Part shown: piece after piece, positions 46,097 through 56,057 of the stretch
How the letters are laid out: every line of letters begins with the position of its first letter
Position numbering within the stretch: position 1 is the stretch's first letter
Source of the DNA: Flavobacteriales bacterium
Lineage (GTDB): Bacteria > Bacteroidota > Bacteroidia > NS11-12g > UBA9320
DNA length: 64,000 nucleotides
Assembly: GCA_020635455.1 (NCBI GenBank)
Contig: JACJZT010000005.1
Coordinates: 62,001 to 126,000 of the forward strand
Direction: 5' to 3'
Made by a program: the position numbers and the translations under genes
The notes under the pieces: model-generated
The model's database searches: none
Told to the model about the DNA's origin: nothing
Seen by the model: only the letters and a program-made list of their open reading frames with translations

Positions 46097-47253
46097 GGCT
46101 CGGTATGGTCGAGGGAAAGGGCTGCATCGATATAGGTGTAATAGTCTTTGTGATGCCCCCCGATCTTGTCCCGTATCCAGTTTCGCCCCAGCCGCACCAC
46201 TACCATCTTTTTGGCAGGTATGCAAACAATGTACTGTCCGTTGATCCCTCTGGCATAAAACACATCGAGCCCTTTGTATTTGTCGATCCACCAGCAATAA
46301 CCGTAGATCCGGTTCACGGAGTCGCTGAGTTCCCTGAGCGGTGCAGGATGTATCATATTTTTGAAATAGGAAGGCGAAAAAAGGGTGTCTCCGTTCCACA
46401 CCCCTCCCTGAAGCATTAACTGTCCTATTTTGGCAAGGTCCCTTGCATTGGTATGAAGGCAGCAAAAGGTCTTTTCCATTCCTCCGGGCTTATCTAGGCT
46501 CCAGTAGGCGGGCCGTTCGGCACCAATTTTTTTCCAAAGTTTATTGGAGGCGTACTCCGATACTTTTTGTCCAATGGCTTTTTCGAGTATGATCCCCATG
46601 AGCTGGCTGTTACCGCTTCGGTAAATAAAATATTTTCCGGGAGTGTTGTTCACCCCATAATTCCTGCACAAATACTTAAGATCGGTCCCGTACAGGGCCT
46701 TTGCAGGAAACCCGTAGGGATTGAAGTAATTCTCCCTGAAATTGATGCCCGAACTGGAGCTCAGCAGGTTCCAGATCTTTAAGTGCGAAGTTTCGTAACC
46801 GGGCAAATATTCGGAAACATCCTGGTCTGTTCCTGTAATTTTGCCTTCTTTGATGGCAATGCCCACCAGTATGGACAGCACCGATTTAGACACGCTCCAG
46901 ATATTGGTTTCCGAAGCAGGACCGTACCCTTCGTTATAGTTTTCGTAAAGGAGTTTTCCGTCTTTTACCACCACAAAGGAGAGGGTTTTGTATTGCTTAA
47001 GGAAGCTTTGATGTACAGTACTGAGTTCGCACTTGCCGTAGTATTCGGAACGTTCCCATTTTTGAGCAGTTCCCGGGTTGATCTTTCGCGAGGGGAACAG
47101 TTTTTTGGTGTCGACACCGGGGCCCAGCTTTCCCTGCAAGACGGTTTGGCTGAGCGTTCGGAAAACATGCCGGTTACCGGTAAGATAGGCATGGACCACA
47201 AAAAAGGCCAGCAGGATAAAGACCCATTTAAGAAAGATGAAGAACCTTCTCAT
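46093..47253 (-). CDS. Beta-lactamase-fold serine hydrolase, membrane-anchored
   Basis: A 386-residue protein with one N-terminal span (about 5-24, FIFLKWVFILLAFFVVHAYL) serving as anchor or signal. The class C beta-lactamase / 6-aminohexanoate-dimer-hydrolase-like domain has the SxxK nucleophile motif in NIWSVSKSVLSILVG. A Y-containing second motif is seen in YRSGNSQLMGIIL, and the third in YARGINGQYIVCIP. It probably hydrolyses a peptide, ester or amide at the cell surface; the substrate is unknown. It overlaps arsC by ATGA and lies 50 nt after the 189-residue gene. Confidence 0.85.
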   Translation of the reverse strand: MRRFFIFLKWVFILLAFFVVHAYLTGNRHVFRTLSQTVLQGKLGPGVDTKKLFPSRKINPGTAQKWERSEYYGKCELSTVHQSFLKQYKTLSFVVVKDGKLLYENYNEGYGPASETNIWSVSKSVLSILVGIAIKEGKITGTDQDVSEYLPGYETSHLKIWNLLSSSSGINFRENYFNPYGFPAKALYGTDLKYLCRNYGVNNTPGKYFIYRSGNSQLMGIILEKAIGQKVSEYASNKLWKKIGAERPAYWSLDKPGGMEKTFCCLHTNARDLAKIGQLMLQGGVWNGDTLFSPSYFKNMIHPAPLRELSDSVNRIYGYCWWIDKYKGLDVFYARGINGQYIVCIPAKKMVVVRLGRNWIRDKIGGHHKDYYTYIDAALSLDHTEP

Positions 47254-47303
47254 TCGCGGTTCAAATTAACAAAATTAATGGCGACTAAAGTACAAACCCT
47301 AAC

Positions 47304-47873
47304 TTATTTTTGTTTTAAGAAAAGGGCTTTACAGGTTTCCAATTCGCTTTGATACGCGATCTCGGAATCCAGATTGGATTCATAGGCCTTATAATAAACT
47401 TCGGAGATCTGCCGGTCGAGGTATTTGGTATCGGCATCCGGGTTGCTAAGGAGCATCCGGTTCCTTTGTCCGGCATAGGTCAGAAGGTCGCGAAGCCCGC
47501 CCCGGCTGAAGGCCAGTGCATCGCTCAGCCATAACAGATACGTCTCTTTCAGTTTCTGCATTGAAAGCGGCACTTCAAGGGAAGTAAAAAAGTCGGATTT
47601 GGCCATCAGGAGTTGAGCGTATGCATCCATCCGGAATAGCAGAGTATCGAGGTTGGTAATTCCCTGCTCGGTATGGATGCTGACCCTGGCCCTTGATATT
47701 TCTTCGTTGGAACGGGTAAACATACGGATGAGGTTTCGGCAACTGTCGGTATGAAGGGATTCGGGGCTTAAAGGCGACTCGCTTTGTGCTTTCAGAATTC
47801 CCGGGATTGTAAACAAAAGGCAAAAAAGTACGAAATGTTTACCCGGCCATTGGCCTGTTAACCGTTGAACCAT
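47304..47873 (-). CDS. Small exported helical protein coupled to sprA
   Basis: A 189-residue protein with a signal peptide (about 12-30, FVLFCLLFTIPGILKAQ). The mature part is predicted helical and rich in Leu, Ser and Tyr. I do not recognise a family. Its ATG shares one base with the sprA stop codon (TAATG), so it should be translated with SprA. This makes it a candidate helper or partner of the secretion apparatus, by position only. Confidence 0.6.
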   Translation of the reverse strand: MVQRLTGQWPGKHFVLFCLLFTIPGILKAQSESPLSPESLHTDSCRNLIRMFTRSNEEISRARVSIHTEQGITNLDTLLFRMDAYAQLLMAKSDFFTSLEVPLSMQKLKETYLLWLSDALAFSRGGLRDLLTYAGQRNRMLLSNPDADTKYLDRQISEVYYKAYESNLDSEIAYQSELETCKALFLKQK

Positions 47874-50800
47874 TATTGTAAGGTATACCTGAGCGAAATA
47901 CCGAAATTGGTAAGGGCTGTAGGGAAGGATTGTGAGGTTCGCGGTGTATTTACGTTGCGGTTGTAAAAGGCCCTGAAATTCAGGTTTTCGTTTATGTTGT
48001 AATTAATGGTCGGTCGTATGGAAATGGATTTCATACCGGCTGTTGGCGTTTGTTGAACATCGGCGTTTATGTTTCGCGTAATAACGTAACCGTCCCTGTA
48101 CGAAAAGTCGAACCGGAAATCAAGGTCGTTCTTAAGCATGGGTTTTTTGCCGTTGATCTTGAAAGGCAAAATTACTCCTGCTTTGCGGTAACCGATACCG
48201 AATACATATTCCTTATTATGGGTTTCGTTGATGATGTAACTGGTAGACAGGTTAAGGGAGCGGTCGGTCTTGAGTTCGAAATTAAGGGTCAAACCCGAGT
48301 TCAGGGTTAGGTTGACCCGAATTAGCGGGCTGAAACGCTCAATGATGGAAATGGTGGTAAACTGGTATTTGGGTTGAAGATTCTCCCCGCGAACCAGACT
48401 ATCTTGCCCGTAATTGGCGCTGGTGTTGAAGTTGCCGATGGAGGTGGTGGAATTGTAGGCGTGGCTGAGAGTAACGTTGCTGAAATACCGTTTGATGAAA
48501 TCGAGTTTGCTAAGACCATTCCAGGTGATCCTCCACGATGGAAGTGGTATCAGAGGGAAGCGGTCAAGCTTGAACGAATTGGCGTCTTTTCCCTGATAGG
48601 CTGCCAGGAAAGAGTACATGATCACATCCTGATGATTTCGGTCGATACCCAGAGGGAATCCGGTGCTGTCGTCCATAACGCCTATGGAATCGATGTAATT
48701 TCTGGACTCCCAGATCTTAGAGCTCAATTCTTCGGCCTGTACCTTTTTGGCTATCACCATTCGGTTTTTCTGAAACTGATCGTAAGCATCGCTTTGGAAA
48801 TCGTCGTTGATCTTTTCAAATGCCGTTTTCCAGGTAATGGTGCTTATGCTGAACATTCCGGCTTCCATCAAGCCCTGATCATCAAAATCCCTAAGGAGGG
48901 GATCGTATCGGAACGTACTGGAAGTGGTGTTTGAAAATCTTCTTTCAAAATTGAGGTTTATCCTGAAACTGTTAAAGGGCTCAACGGTTGCGGAGCCTTT
49001 CATTTCCACACCCTCAAGTTGAATGTAGCGGTTTATCTGAAGCGGGTTGGTAGAAAGGTGTCCACCTTCTGCGAGCTTATACCGGATCTCAGGGTCCTGG
49101 AACCCGAGAATGAATTTTGCTCCGGGAGTATTGTATTTTTGGTTGTGGCCCAAATAGTCCACTCCACGGGTGTAACCCGGTAAGGTGGTACCATTGGTGA
49201 TGTTGTAGTCGAGCTGAAACTGCTTTAGCATGGTAATGAAGCCAAGGGTAGTTCTGGCAAAGGCGTTCATGCCTTCCTTTTTCTTTTTAGGATCGTCTTC
49301 ATCGTCGCCTTTCCCTTTACGACGGTTCACGGGTACTGGTTGATTGGCCCTGCGAAGCAAAGGAAATTTATTGTAGAACGAGGTGAAATTCAATTGGTTG
49401 TTGATGGAAATGGTTTGCGAATTCTGAAGCGTGTTTCCGAGAGATGCAGCTGCAGGGGGTGCCGTTCGCCAGTTCATATTGGCCGAATACCTCGTAGATA
49501 CTTTCACCCAGTTGAGGAAGCGTATCTTGTCGATGGGTACGTTATAGGTTGCGTTTATGATCTGATTAAAATCGTTGGTTTTACCCAACCCGAGGAAATT
49601 GCTCCACACAGTGTCTTTCTTAGCCTTGGTTTCCAGTGCTCCAACGGGCTCTTCTACCCTGGCATTCACCGTTGCCTGATAGTCGAACTTAAGGTTGTTG
49701 GTTAGGTTGTAATTAAAACCGTAAACACGGGTAAGAAGGAAGGTTTTGTCGTAGAGCCTTGGTACAATGGCCTTGAAGTTATCGTTGTTGCGGTTTTGTG
49801 TTTCCGAATATCGGCGATCCACATCAAAGCGCATGGTAATGCTCTGTGGTTTAAAATACATTCCAAATCCCTTGAAAGGATTGAGTATTTTTGGTTTAAG
49901 GGATCGGAATGGTTTCCAGGGTTTGGGTGCGTCGCTGAAATTGTATCCCAAGCTTGCCCTGTAGGTTTGCTGAAGGTAATCTTCGATGATCTGGTTTCGC
50001 CGGTAGATCTTTTGGTAACTATAGCTAATGTTAAAATTCTCGATGTCGTATACATGTGCTTTCGAGCTGCCCACCTTATTTTTCTTCACGTTGGTAAAGT
50101 TAAGGCTGTATCTGGAGGTAAAATCCTGGGCGTTTTCCTTGATACGGTCTTTTTCGGCCTGGGTTTGAGCGGATTTTAAGGCCGTTTTTAACAGAACATC
50201 CGGATTGAGCGGATAGTATTTTGGATTGATGCGGGTTTCGTTATAGCCAATGAACATGGGTATGGTAATTCCCGACCTTTGGGGAAAGAACTTACCCAGT
50301 TCAAAACTCGACTGAATGTCGTAGGTTATGGTTTCGTTGAGGTTACGCTGGTTAAGCCGTTTATCGACCCCACCAAAACCAATGGACTGATAACTTCCCG
50401 TCAGGTTTACCTTTCCAAAATCGGCAAGATTGGTAACAATCCGTGCATTTGCCGCATAACCCCCGGTATTCACAAAATCCTGTAAACGAAGTTCATTGAA
50501 CCACACTTCGGGACAGATCTCAAGATTATCGTTCTCAAGAGGGTTTTTAATACCGAGCATTATGGTCCTGACATTACTCAGGTCGGGTTGCCCCACCACC
50601 GAGATCACATTTCCGTTGTCGAGCACTTCTTCGTAATAAGTCGTAACGTCCGTTGTTACGTTATTTCGGTTGAGTTTTACCTGCTGGAATTTTTCAAGAT
50701 CGATGTTCAGTTCATTTATTTCGGGCCAGATGTCGGACGGATTTGAAGTACCGGGTTGGGTGATCTTAAGCGGGATCTCGAGCTGATAATAATTTCGTTC

Positions 50801-53800
50801 AAGGTCGGTTCCTATCCTCAGAAAGGCCCTTACGTCGCCGTCCATGATGTTTTCGCCTTCGGCGTGAATGAACATTTTCATGGTCTTATAATTCCGGATG
50901 TCGAAGTTGAGGGTCTTGTAAGCAGCACGTGAATCGCCTTTTTTCAGTCCGCAGGCCCTGAGGGAAAGCGCCTGTTCGTTAAGCTGAACGCTGTTTTGCT
51001 GTGTAGGGTCGTTCTCCCTAACGATCCCGGGAGGCACTACGTAAGGAATGGGAACTCTCTGACTGTTTTTCTCGATGTTAACGGCCGATATAATAAATTC
51101 GGTCTGATCGTTTGGATCCAGATTCGGACCTACTCCGGGAGGATAATTAAGGTTTTTCAGATACCTTCTCCATTCGGCCCTTACCAATTGCATTTTACCA
51201 AAACGGCACATAATGCTGTCATCAAAACCTTTGAGGAAGAGACGCATGAAACGAATGGATTTAAAATCCTGTATTCCACCAACTTTTTTATCGTAAAGTC
51301 GAATGGGAACCTTAAACTGATACCAGGTTACGGTAGCAGGATAGCCCGATGGGTCGACGTAATTGGGCTGGGTCCGGATGGAATCGGTCACAAAATTGCT
51401 TCCAACTTTGAATGAATTCGCAGAGATGTCAATTTTGTACTGAAAATATTCTTCGTTAAAGTTGGGGGTCTGGTCCTTGTTTATGTCTTCGTCATCGGGC
51501 AGAGTGGTAGCCGAAGCAGGTGAACCGTTGGGAAGGGTTGCCAAACTTGAATTTCCTTCCATACCATTGTATAAACTGTATCTTCCGAGAATGCTTTTCT
51601 GGGGACCGTCAAACTCAGGATCCAGGTAATGGCGGTAATCGTCGCTACTGGGGTCGTTAAATGCATCGGTATAAATTTTACTTCCGGCTCCAAAATTGTT
51701 CTTAAGGTTTTCGAGATAACCTGCAAAGAATACCCTTTCTTCGGCCGAATTCAGTCCATCGAGACCTTTATCCTGATTCGGCCTTGAGGCTGCATTATTA
51801 TCAAAGGCCTGTATCTGAGGGGGCGTTTGTGCCACCCTTCCGAAACGGGTGCTGTCGGTACCAACCGTGCTTCCATCAATCGGTAAGCCGTTTTCAACCG
51901 CCCTTCGGTTGTCAGAATTCAGGTCTTCGGAAATGTTTCCAATGTTGATATACAATTGTCCTGAATTGGTAGAATTCTTATCCATACAGAAGGGATCCAT
52001 CATCCAGAACTCAATGTAATCGATGTTGGCCGCTTCAAAGTCGTTGGTTTCAACCTTTCGGGCGATACCACCCCAGCTTTCTTTCGGTTTGCTGAAGGTT
52101 CCATCGGCGTTGAAATCGTTTATGGACGAATTGTAATTATAGATACCTCTTTGCTTTGGGTAATACATCAGGTCAAGGGTCGAAATGTTGTTGATCTGCT
52201 GCATCTGTATGTTCAACTGAGGAAAAACCTCTTTAAGTGCCCAGGCCCGAACGAAGGGGTGAGACTTATCCGACCCGTTAATGTATCCGGGAATGAATTT
52301 ATTGTTGTTGCTTGAAGAATTAAAACTCAGGTCAATGGTGTGAAACTGGATGTTGGCCCTTTTGTACCCCCTTGAAGAGTCGAAGGCGGATTCGGGAAAC
52401 AGGTCGTTCTGCCCCTGGGGTGTTGGTGCAAATTTCCAGTTGTAAACGTTCTTCAACTCAAAGGGTGTTTCGGCACCTTCGAAATCGTCCAGAAAGGAGG
52501 TGCCCCTCGCTCCTATGGTATTTGCATTGTGCGGAAAGATCTTTGCAACCTCCCCACTGATCATCACACTCGATTTTTCCTTGGTTTCAATAAAGGGGAT
52601 CATGTCCACCAGTTTGGTCAAAAAACGGGTTTCTTTGTTCCATGTCCCGTCGAGTCCTACTATGGTGTTGAGTATGGGCTCCTGACCTATGTCGACCTTT
52701 GGCGTGAGCGGTCTTTCGGTCATGTGCATAATGGTTCCTCCCAGAAGGAGGTTTCGGTTGTGAGTATAATCAAAACGCGAACCGACCAGGGTTTTCTGTT
52801 GCAGGGTAAACAGTGAATTGCTTTCGGAAGAAACCTTGATGACCGCGCCGGAATTAATAATGCCTTCGTTTATGATCCGGACCCTGCCAAGGTTGTAATC
52901 CACAATAAAGTCGGTGTTTTCGGTAAGTGGGGCTCCATTCGCCGTAACTCTTACCGATCCTTCGGGAACGTTGATAGCGTTGAGTGAAATTTCGTTACTT
53001 GCCGACCCCCGGTAACTACCCCTTAGGAAAAACTTGTTGTGTGTAACATCCTGCTCGGCCCACCATTTCGTACTGTCGTACAGAGCATCGAAGGCATAAA
53101 AGGATGCATCTTTTCCATTGGGGTCCTGAAACTTACTTCGTAAAAAAGCTCCAAAAGGCTCCCTGACGGGAAAAATGATCCGCCCGGTAGCCATGTTGAT
53201 GGTGGTTCCGTCCAAAAGATCGTATACACCGTCGGGTTTGGCCTCTTCTTGTTTGTTTATCTTATCGAGGTTTAAAACCGTGATAAGCTGTTTTTCGAAA
53301 ATTTGTGTTTCTTTAGGGTTAACCGGTAAATAATTGAGATCGGCTGTTTTATCGTCGGCATAAACCACGTTCAGGGTAAAATCTTGTCTTTGGACGTTGT
53401 ATGTGTTAAGCGAATAGATGTTTTTCATCATCAAATCCCACAAGGGCCAGCGGGTGTTGGTGATGGTAGACTTCAACATTTTTACCACCAGGTCGTTCCC
53501 TTTTCCACTTGGACCGGGAGGATTGTCTCTTGAAAGCTGACCTACCTTAAATACCCTTCCGTTATAGGTATATTCATAAGCAACCGCAAGTATTTCATCG
53601 TTGTTCAGCGACTGATTCAACGAAATATATCCCAACTGTCTGTGTACCGTAAATTCCTGATCGGTAAGTCGACGCCCGTTAAGGAGTATGTTGTAATCCA
53701 CCCCTACTTTCATGTCGAGGTTTGCGTACTGAGATTTCTGAAACTGATCAATTACAGTGTTGGTACTGTTAAGAGCGGGGTCTTTGATTATTTTTTCCCA

Positions 53801-54979
53801 GAGAACATTCGCTTCGTTATGTGTTTGTTCGGGTTGAAGAGGTTTGAACAGATTGGGGTTGTAAGGATCGGATTCTCCCAGGTCAACGATGGGAACCAGA
53901 TTTCGGTTATCGTTAAACGATTTATTTCGGTTGGTAACCCATACCTCAATGTAATTGATGTAGGCTCCGGATTGAATGGTTGGCAGGATGCTTAAGGCGT
54001 TGTCGTATTGATCTTTAAAGAACTGACCAACAAAAAAGTGTCGGTTGGCTTCGTAATTGTTTGCCTGTATATCGAATTTGGTGACTTGTGCACCACCACT
54101 TACTTCGGTTTCGGTGGTTTGACCTCTTTGCTGAGTGGCAATGGTCGTTACCATAAGTTTACCGAATTGCATCTGGGTTTTTACGCCAAACAAACTTTGA
54201 CCTGCCTGAATAAGGCTGCCATTAAGCGGTAAACTCACATTACCCAGTTCGATCTTTTTAAGGATATCGTCTTCTTCTCCAACCCAGTTAAGTTTGATCT
54301 GATTTTCGAATTCAAAGGTTGCATCGGTATCGTAATTGGTGTTAATCTTTAATTTATCCCCGATCTGACCGTTGACCGCCACCTGCATTTTGATCTTAAA
54401 GTCGGGTGTTCCGGTTCTTTGCTGCCTAACCGGAATCTGGGGATTTCGGATCACATTGTAATTCCCTCCAAAGGTGGCTTCTGCAGAACCCGAAGGCCTG
54501 ATGTCGATCAATCCGCCTCCAAACAAACGATCGATAACGGGTGGAATGTTGATCAGGTCCGGAATGTTACCGGTACTGCGCACGGAGTTAGTGGCTTTTG
54601 ATTTTGTTTTAAAATAATCCTGTTGTTCCTTTTCGCGTATTTCATCCAAATAATCCGAAAAGGACTTGCTTTTAGGTGGATACAGATCCCGGTCTCCAAG
54701 CTTTCTTCGCTCCGTGTAGGTATTGGTTTCGGGGTCGTACTCAACATCCTTTTTCAAAACCTCAGGATCCTTGAGATCAAATGGATTTCGCTTCTGGTTT
54801 AAGTCGTATGGTTTTTTATCCCTGAAGGGATATTTTAATTTACCGGTATCGCTTTTTGCACTGTCTTTTTCATCATCGATAAAGACCGTTCCCAAAGTAT
54901 CGTTCGTTCCGGAAGAAATATAAGTTATACCAAAAGCCGCCAAAGCGACCAGTAAAAGACGTATAAAAGTGCTATTCAA
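47873..54979 (-). CDS. sprA: SprA, type IX secretion system outer-membrane translocon protein
   Basis: A 2368-residue protein, the size expected for SprA (also called Sov), the very large outer-membrane barrel through which T9SS cargo leaves the cell. The N-terminal region (about 1-25) is hydrophobic. The body is long stretches of alternating amphipathic strands with aromatic ends and Gly/Asp/Asn turns. Family features include GSAEATFGGNYNVIRNPQIP near residue 165, GTIMHMTERPLTPKVDIG and GARGTSFLDDFEGAETPFEL. It ends in an aromatic-type barrel strand (FGISLRYTLQ). The start is a TTG, with an in-frame stop six codons upstream. It follows ruvA by 68 nt, a neighbourhood I recall from other Bacteroidota, and precedes a coupled small protein. 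Confidence 0.93.
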   Translation of the reverse strand: MNSTFIRLLLVALAAFGITYISSGTNDTLGTVFIDDEKDSAKSDTGKLKYPFRDKKPYDLNQKRNPFDLKDPEVLKKDVEYDPETNTYTERRKLGDRDLYPPKSKSFSDYLDEIREKEQQDYFKTKSKATNSVRSTGNIPDLINIPPVIDRLFGGGLIDIRPSGSAEATFGGNYNVIRNPQIPVRQQRTGTPDFKIKMQVAVNGQIGDKLKINTNYDTDATFEFENQIKLNWVGEEDDILKKIELGNVSLPLNGSLIQAGQSLFGVKTQMQFGKLMVTTIATQQRGQTTETEVSGGAQVTKFDIQANNYEANRHFFVGQFFKDQYDNALSILPTIQSGAYINYIEVWVTNRNKSFNDNRNLVPIVDLGESDPYNPNLFKPLQPEQTHNEANVLWEKIIKDPALNSTNTVIDQFQKSQYANLDMKVGVDYNILLNGRRLTDQEFTVHRQLGYISLNQSLNNDEILAVAYEYTYNGRVFKVGQLSRDNPPGPSGKGNDLVVKMLKSTITNTRWPLWDLMMKNIYSLNTYNVQRQDFTLNVVYADDKTADLNYLPVNPKETQIFEKQLITVLNLDKINKQEEAKPDGVYDLLDGTTINMATGRIIFPVREPFGAFLRSKFQDPNGKDASFYAFDALYDSTKWWAEQDVTHNKFFLRGSYRGSASNEISLNAINVPEGSVRVTANGAPLTENTDFIVDYNLGRVRIINEGIINSGAVIKVSSESNSLFTLQQKTLVGSRFDYTHNRNLLLGGTIMHMTERPLTPKVDIGQEPILNTIVGLDGTWNKETRFLTKLVDMIPFIETKEKSSVMISGEVAKIFPHNANTIGARGTSFLDDFEGAETPFELKNVYNWKFAPTPQGQNDLFPESAFDSSRGYKRANIQFHTIDLSFNSSSNNNKFIPGYINGSDKSHPFVRAWALKEVFPQLNIQMQQINNISTLDLMYYPKQRGIYNYNSSINDFNADGTFSKPKESWGGIARKVETNDFEAANIDYIEFWMMDPFCMDKNSTNSGQLYINIGNISEDLNSDNRRAVENGLPIDGSTVGTDSTRFGRVAQTPPQIQAFDNNAASRPNQDKGLDGLNSAEERVFFAGYLENLKNNFGAGSKIYTDAFNDPSSDDYRHYLDPEFDGPQKSILGRYSLYNGMEGNSSLATLPNGSPASATTLPDDEDINKDQTPNFNEEYFQYKIDISANSFKVGSNFVTDSIRTQPNYVDPSGYPATVTWYQFKVPIRLYDKKVGGIQDFKSIRFMRLFLKGFDDSIMCRFGKMQLVRAEWRRYLKNLNYPPGVGPNLDPNDQTEFIISAVNIEKNSQRVPIPYVVPPGIVRENDPTQQNSVQLNEQALSLRACGLKKGDSRAAYKTLNFDIRNYKTMKMFIHAEGENIMDGDVRAFLRIGTDLERNYYQLEIPLKITQPGTSNPSDIWPEINELNIDLEKFQQVKLNRNNVTTDVTTYYEEVLDNGNVISVVGQPDLSNVRTIMLGIKNPLENDNLEICPEVWFNELRLQDFVNTGGYAANARIVTNLADFGKVNLTGSYQSIGFGGVDKRLNQRNLNETITYDIQSSFELGKFFPQRSGITIPMFIGYNETRINPKYYPLNPDVLLKTALKSAQTQAEKDRIKENAQDFTSRYSLNFTNVKKNKVGSSKAHVYDIENFNISYSYQKIYRRNQIIEDYLQQTYRASLGYNFSDAPKPWKPFRSLKPKILNPFKGFGMYFKPQSITMRFDVDRRYSETQNRNNDNFKAIVPRLYDKTFLLTRVYGFNYNLTNNLKFDYQATVNARVEEPVGALETKAKKDTVWSNFLGLGKTNDFNQIINATYNVPIDKIRFLNWVKVSTRYSANMNWRTAPPAAASLGNTLQNSQTISINNQLNFTSFYNKFPLLRRANQPVPVNRRKGKGDDEDDPKKKKEGMNAFARTTLGFITMLKQFQLDYNITNGTTLPGYTRGVDYLGHNQKYNTPGAKFILGFQDPEIRYKLAEGGHLSTNPLQINRYIQLEGVEMKGSATVEPFNSFRINLNFERRFSNTTSSTFRYDPLLRDFDDQGLMEAGMFSISTITWKTAFEKINDDFQSDAYDQFQKNRMVIAKKVQAEELSSKIWESRNYIDSIGVMDDSTGFPLGIDRNHQDVIMYSFLAAYQGKDANSFKLDRFPLIPLPSWRITWNGLSKLDFIKRYFSNVTLSHAYNSTTSIGNFNTSANYGQDSLVRGENLQPKYQFTTISIIERFSPLIRVNLTLNSGLTLNFELKTDRSLNLSTSYIINETHNKEYVFGIGYRKAGVILPFKINGKKPMLKNDLDFRFDFSYRDGYVITRNINADVQQTPTAGMKSISIRPTINYNINENLNFRAFYNRNVNTPRTSQSFPTALTNFGISLRYTLQ

Positions 54980-55034
54980 ACCTAATTTTAAAATTTAGTA
55001 GAGATCTTCGTATGGTCGATTTGATTAAGGTTTA

Positions 55035-55068
55035 CAAAAATATAGAATTAAAGGTATTTAAATGCCAA
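55035..55068 (-). promoter_or_regulatory. Candidate sprA promoter
   Basis: On the minus strand TTG (55066-55068), 23 nt, then TATTTTTG (55035-55042), matching the Bacteroidota TTG-N17-23-TAnnTTTG consensus at its upper spacing limit. It overlaps the last codons of ruvA and gives a leader of about 55 nt before the TTG start of sprA. Confidence 0.5.
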
Positions 55069-55632
55069 TTTTACAAGACTTTCGGTAGTGGCTGCATCTC
55101 CCTGTTCCTTCTGAACTCTGGCCAGGGCCTTTTCGGCTGCCATACGGCTGTAACCCAGAGCTTGCATGGCTTGCAAGGCCTCGTTGAAAATATTCCCGGA
55201 TTCGGTATTGAAAATTTCGGCACCGGTGCCAAGTTTACCTGCCTTGTCGTACAATTCAAGAATGAGGCGTTGAGCTGCTTTTGGACCGATTCCTTTCACG
55301 GATTGTAATAACGCAGCATCTTTTCTCAATATTGCCTGAACAATGCTATCTTCATTGAGCGATGACAATAACACCCTGGCCGTATTTGCCCCAACGCCGC
55401 TTACCGATATAAGCATCCTGAAAACCTCCCGTTCCATCTCTTTAAAAAAACCGAATAAGGCCTGATTGTCTTCCGAAACGATCTGATGAACCAAAAGTTT
55501 GCATTGCTGCAGGTCTTTTATCTTTTCAAAAGTATTTACGGATATGTTGATATGATAGCCTACTCCGTTGCAGTTTATCACTGCAAAGGCAGGTGTGGAT
55601 TTTTCGAGTTTACCTTCTATAAATTCGTACAT
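55048..55632 (-). CDS. ruvA: Holliday junction branch migration protein RuvA
   Basis: A 194-residue protein, normal RuvA length. The N-terminal OB-fold domain begins MYEFIEGKLEKSTPAFAVIN. It is followed by helix-hairpin-helix repeats: ISVSGVGANTARVLL and VKGIGPKAAQRLILEL. The C-terminal domain III contains EALQAMQALGYSRMAAEKAL, which contacts RuvB. It binds four-way DNA junctions as a tetramer and loads the RuvB motor. It is alone upstream of sprA, with a repeat-containing gap on its other side. Confidence 0.95.
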   Translation of the reverse strand: MYEFIEGKLEKSTPAFAVINCNGVGYHINISVNTFEKIKDLQQCKLLVHQIVSEDNQALFGFFKEMEREVFRMLISVSGVGANTARVLLSSLNEDSIVQAILRKDAALLQSVKGIGPKAAQRLILELYDKAGKLGTGAEIFNTESGNIFNEALQAMQALGYSRMAAEKALARVQKEQGDAATTESLVKLAFKYL

Positions 55633-56057
55633 GGATCTTTGAAGAATCGCAATTCTACTAAAACATTATTGGAACAGAAAATTTGTGTACTTTTTTGACG
55701 TTACCAACACATTTTTCAATTTAAACAAAGTTGAGACTTAATGTTTTCGGTCTGCAGCTACAAGTGGCTCATTTCCGGAGAAATTATGAAATGTCAATAG
55801 ACAAGTTTACCACCAAAGATAAAGCTTTTCAAACCGATAAAAATCATGCGTCTTCTACAGGGGCTGTTACAGCCTGTGTATTCTTTACCACGGTGCTATT
55901 GTTTCTCCATTATTATTTTCACATCGTGACTTATCCATTCTTGCCAAAAAAACTGTCTATAAAAATGCTATTGACGAAACAAACCCAGCTTATATCAAAG
56001 CTTATAATTCGCAATTAATTCATGGCTAAACCCGAACTTAGGTTTTTAAGGTAATTC
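55633..56057. other. Intergenic stretch carrying a dispersed repeat
   Basis: About 425 nt without a gene I can support. An open plus-strand frame from 55731 to 56018 begins at a non-ATG-like context and has no family resemblance; its first half is the repeat at 55731-55869. Confidence 0.5.
55731..55869 (+). repeat. Dispersed repeat, copy 1
   Basis: About 140 bp that align to 62807-62948 with short gaps. Shared landmarks in the same order are TTGAG, GGTCTGCAGCT, CAAG, TTTCCGGAG, AGATAAA/AGACAAG-TTTAC, AAGCTTTTCAAACCGATAAA and GCTGTTA. The copies have diverged by many substitutions. They bracket the 1541-residue protein, the NmrA-like gene and their neighbours. Confidence 0.7.

Noticed and set aside
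46097..46465. N-terminal extension of the arsC frame
   Set aside because: It overlaps the serine hydrolase gene in another frame and adds a Cys/Arg-rich non-domain leader.
48374..48934. Plus-strand 186-codon frame within sprA
   Set aside because: Antisense to sprA, with no recognisable features.
55731..56018. Plus-strand 95-codon frame after ruvA
   Set aside because: Half of it is a dispersed repeat whose second copy has stops in the same frame, so it is unlikely to be coding.
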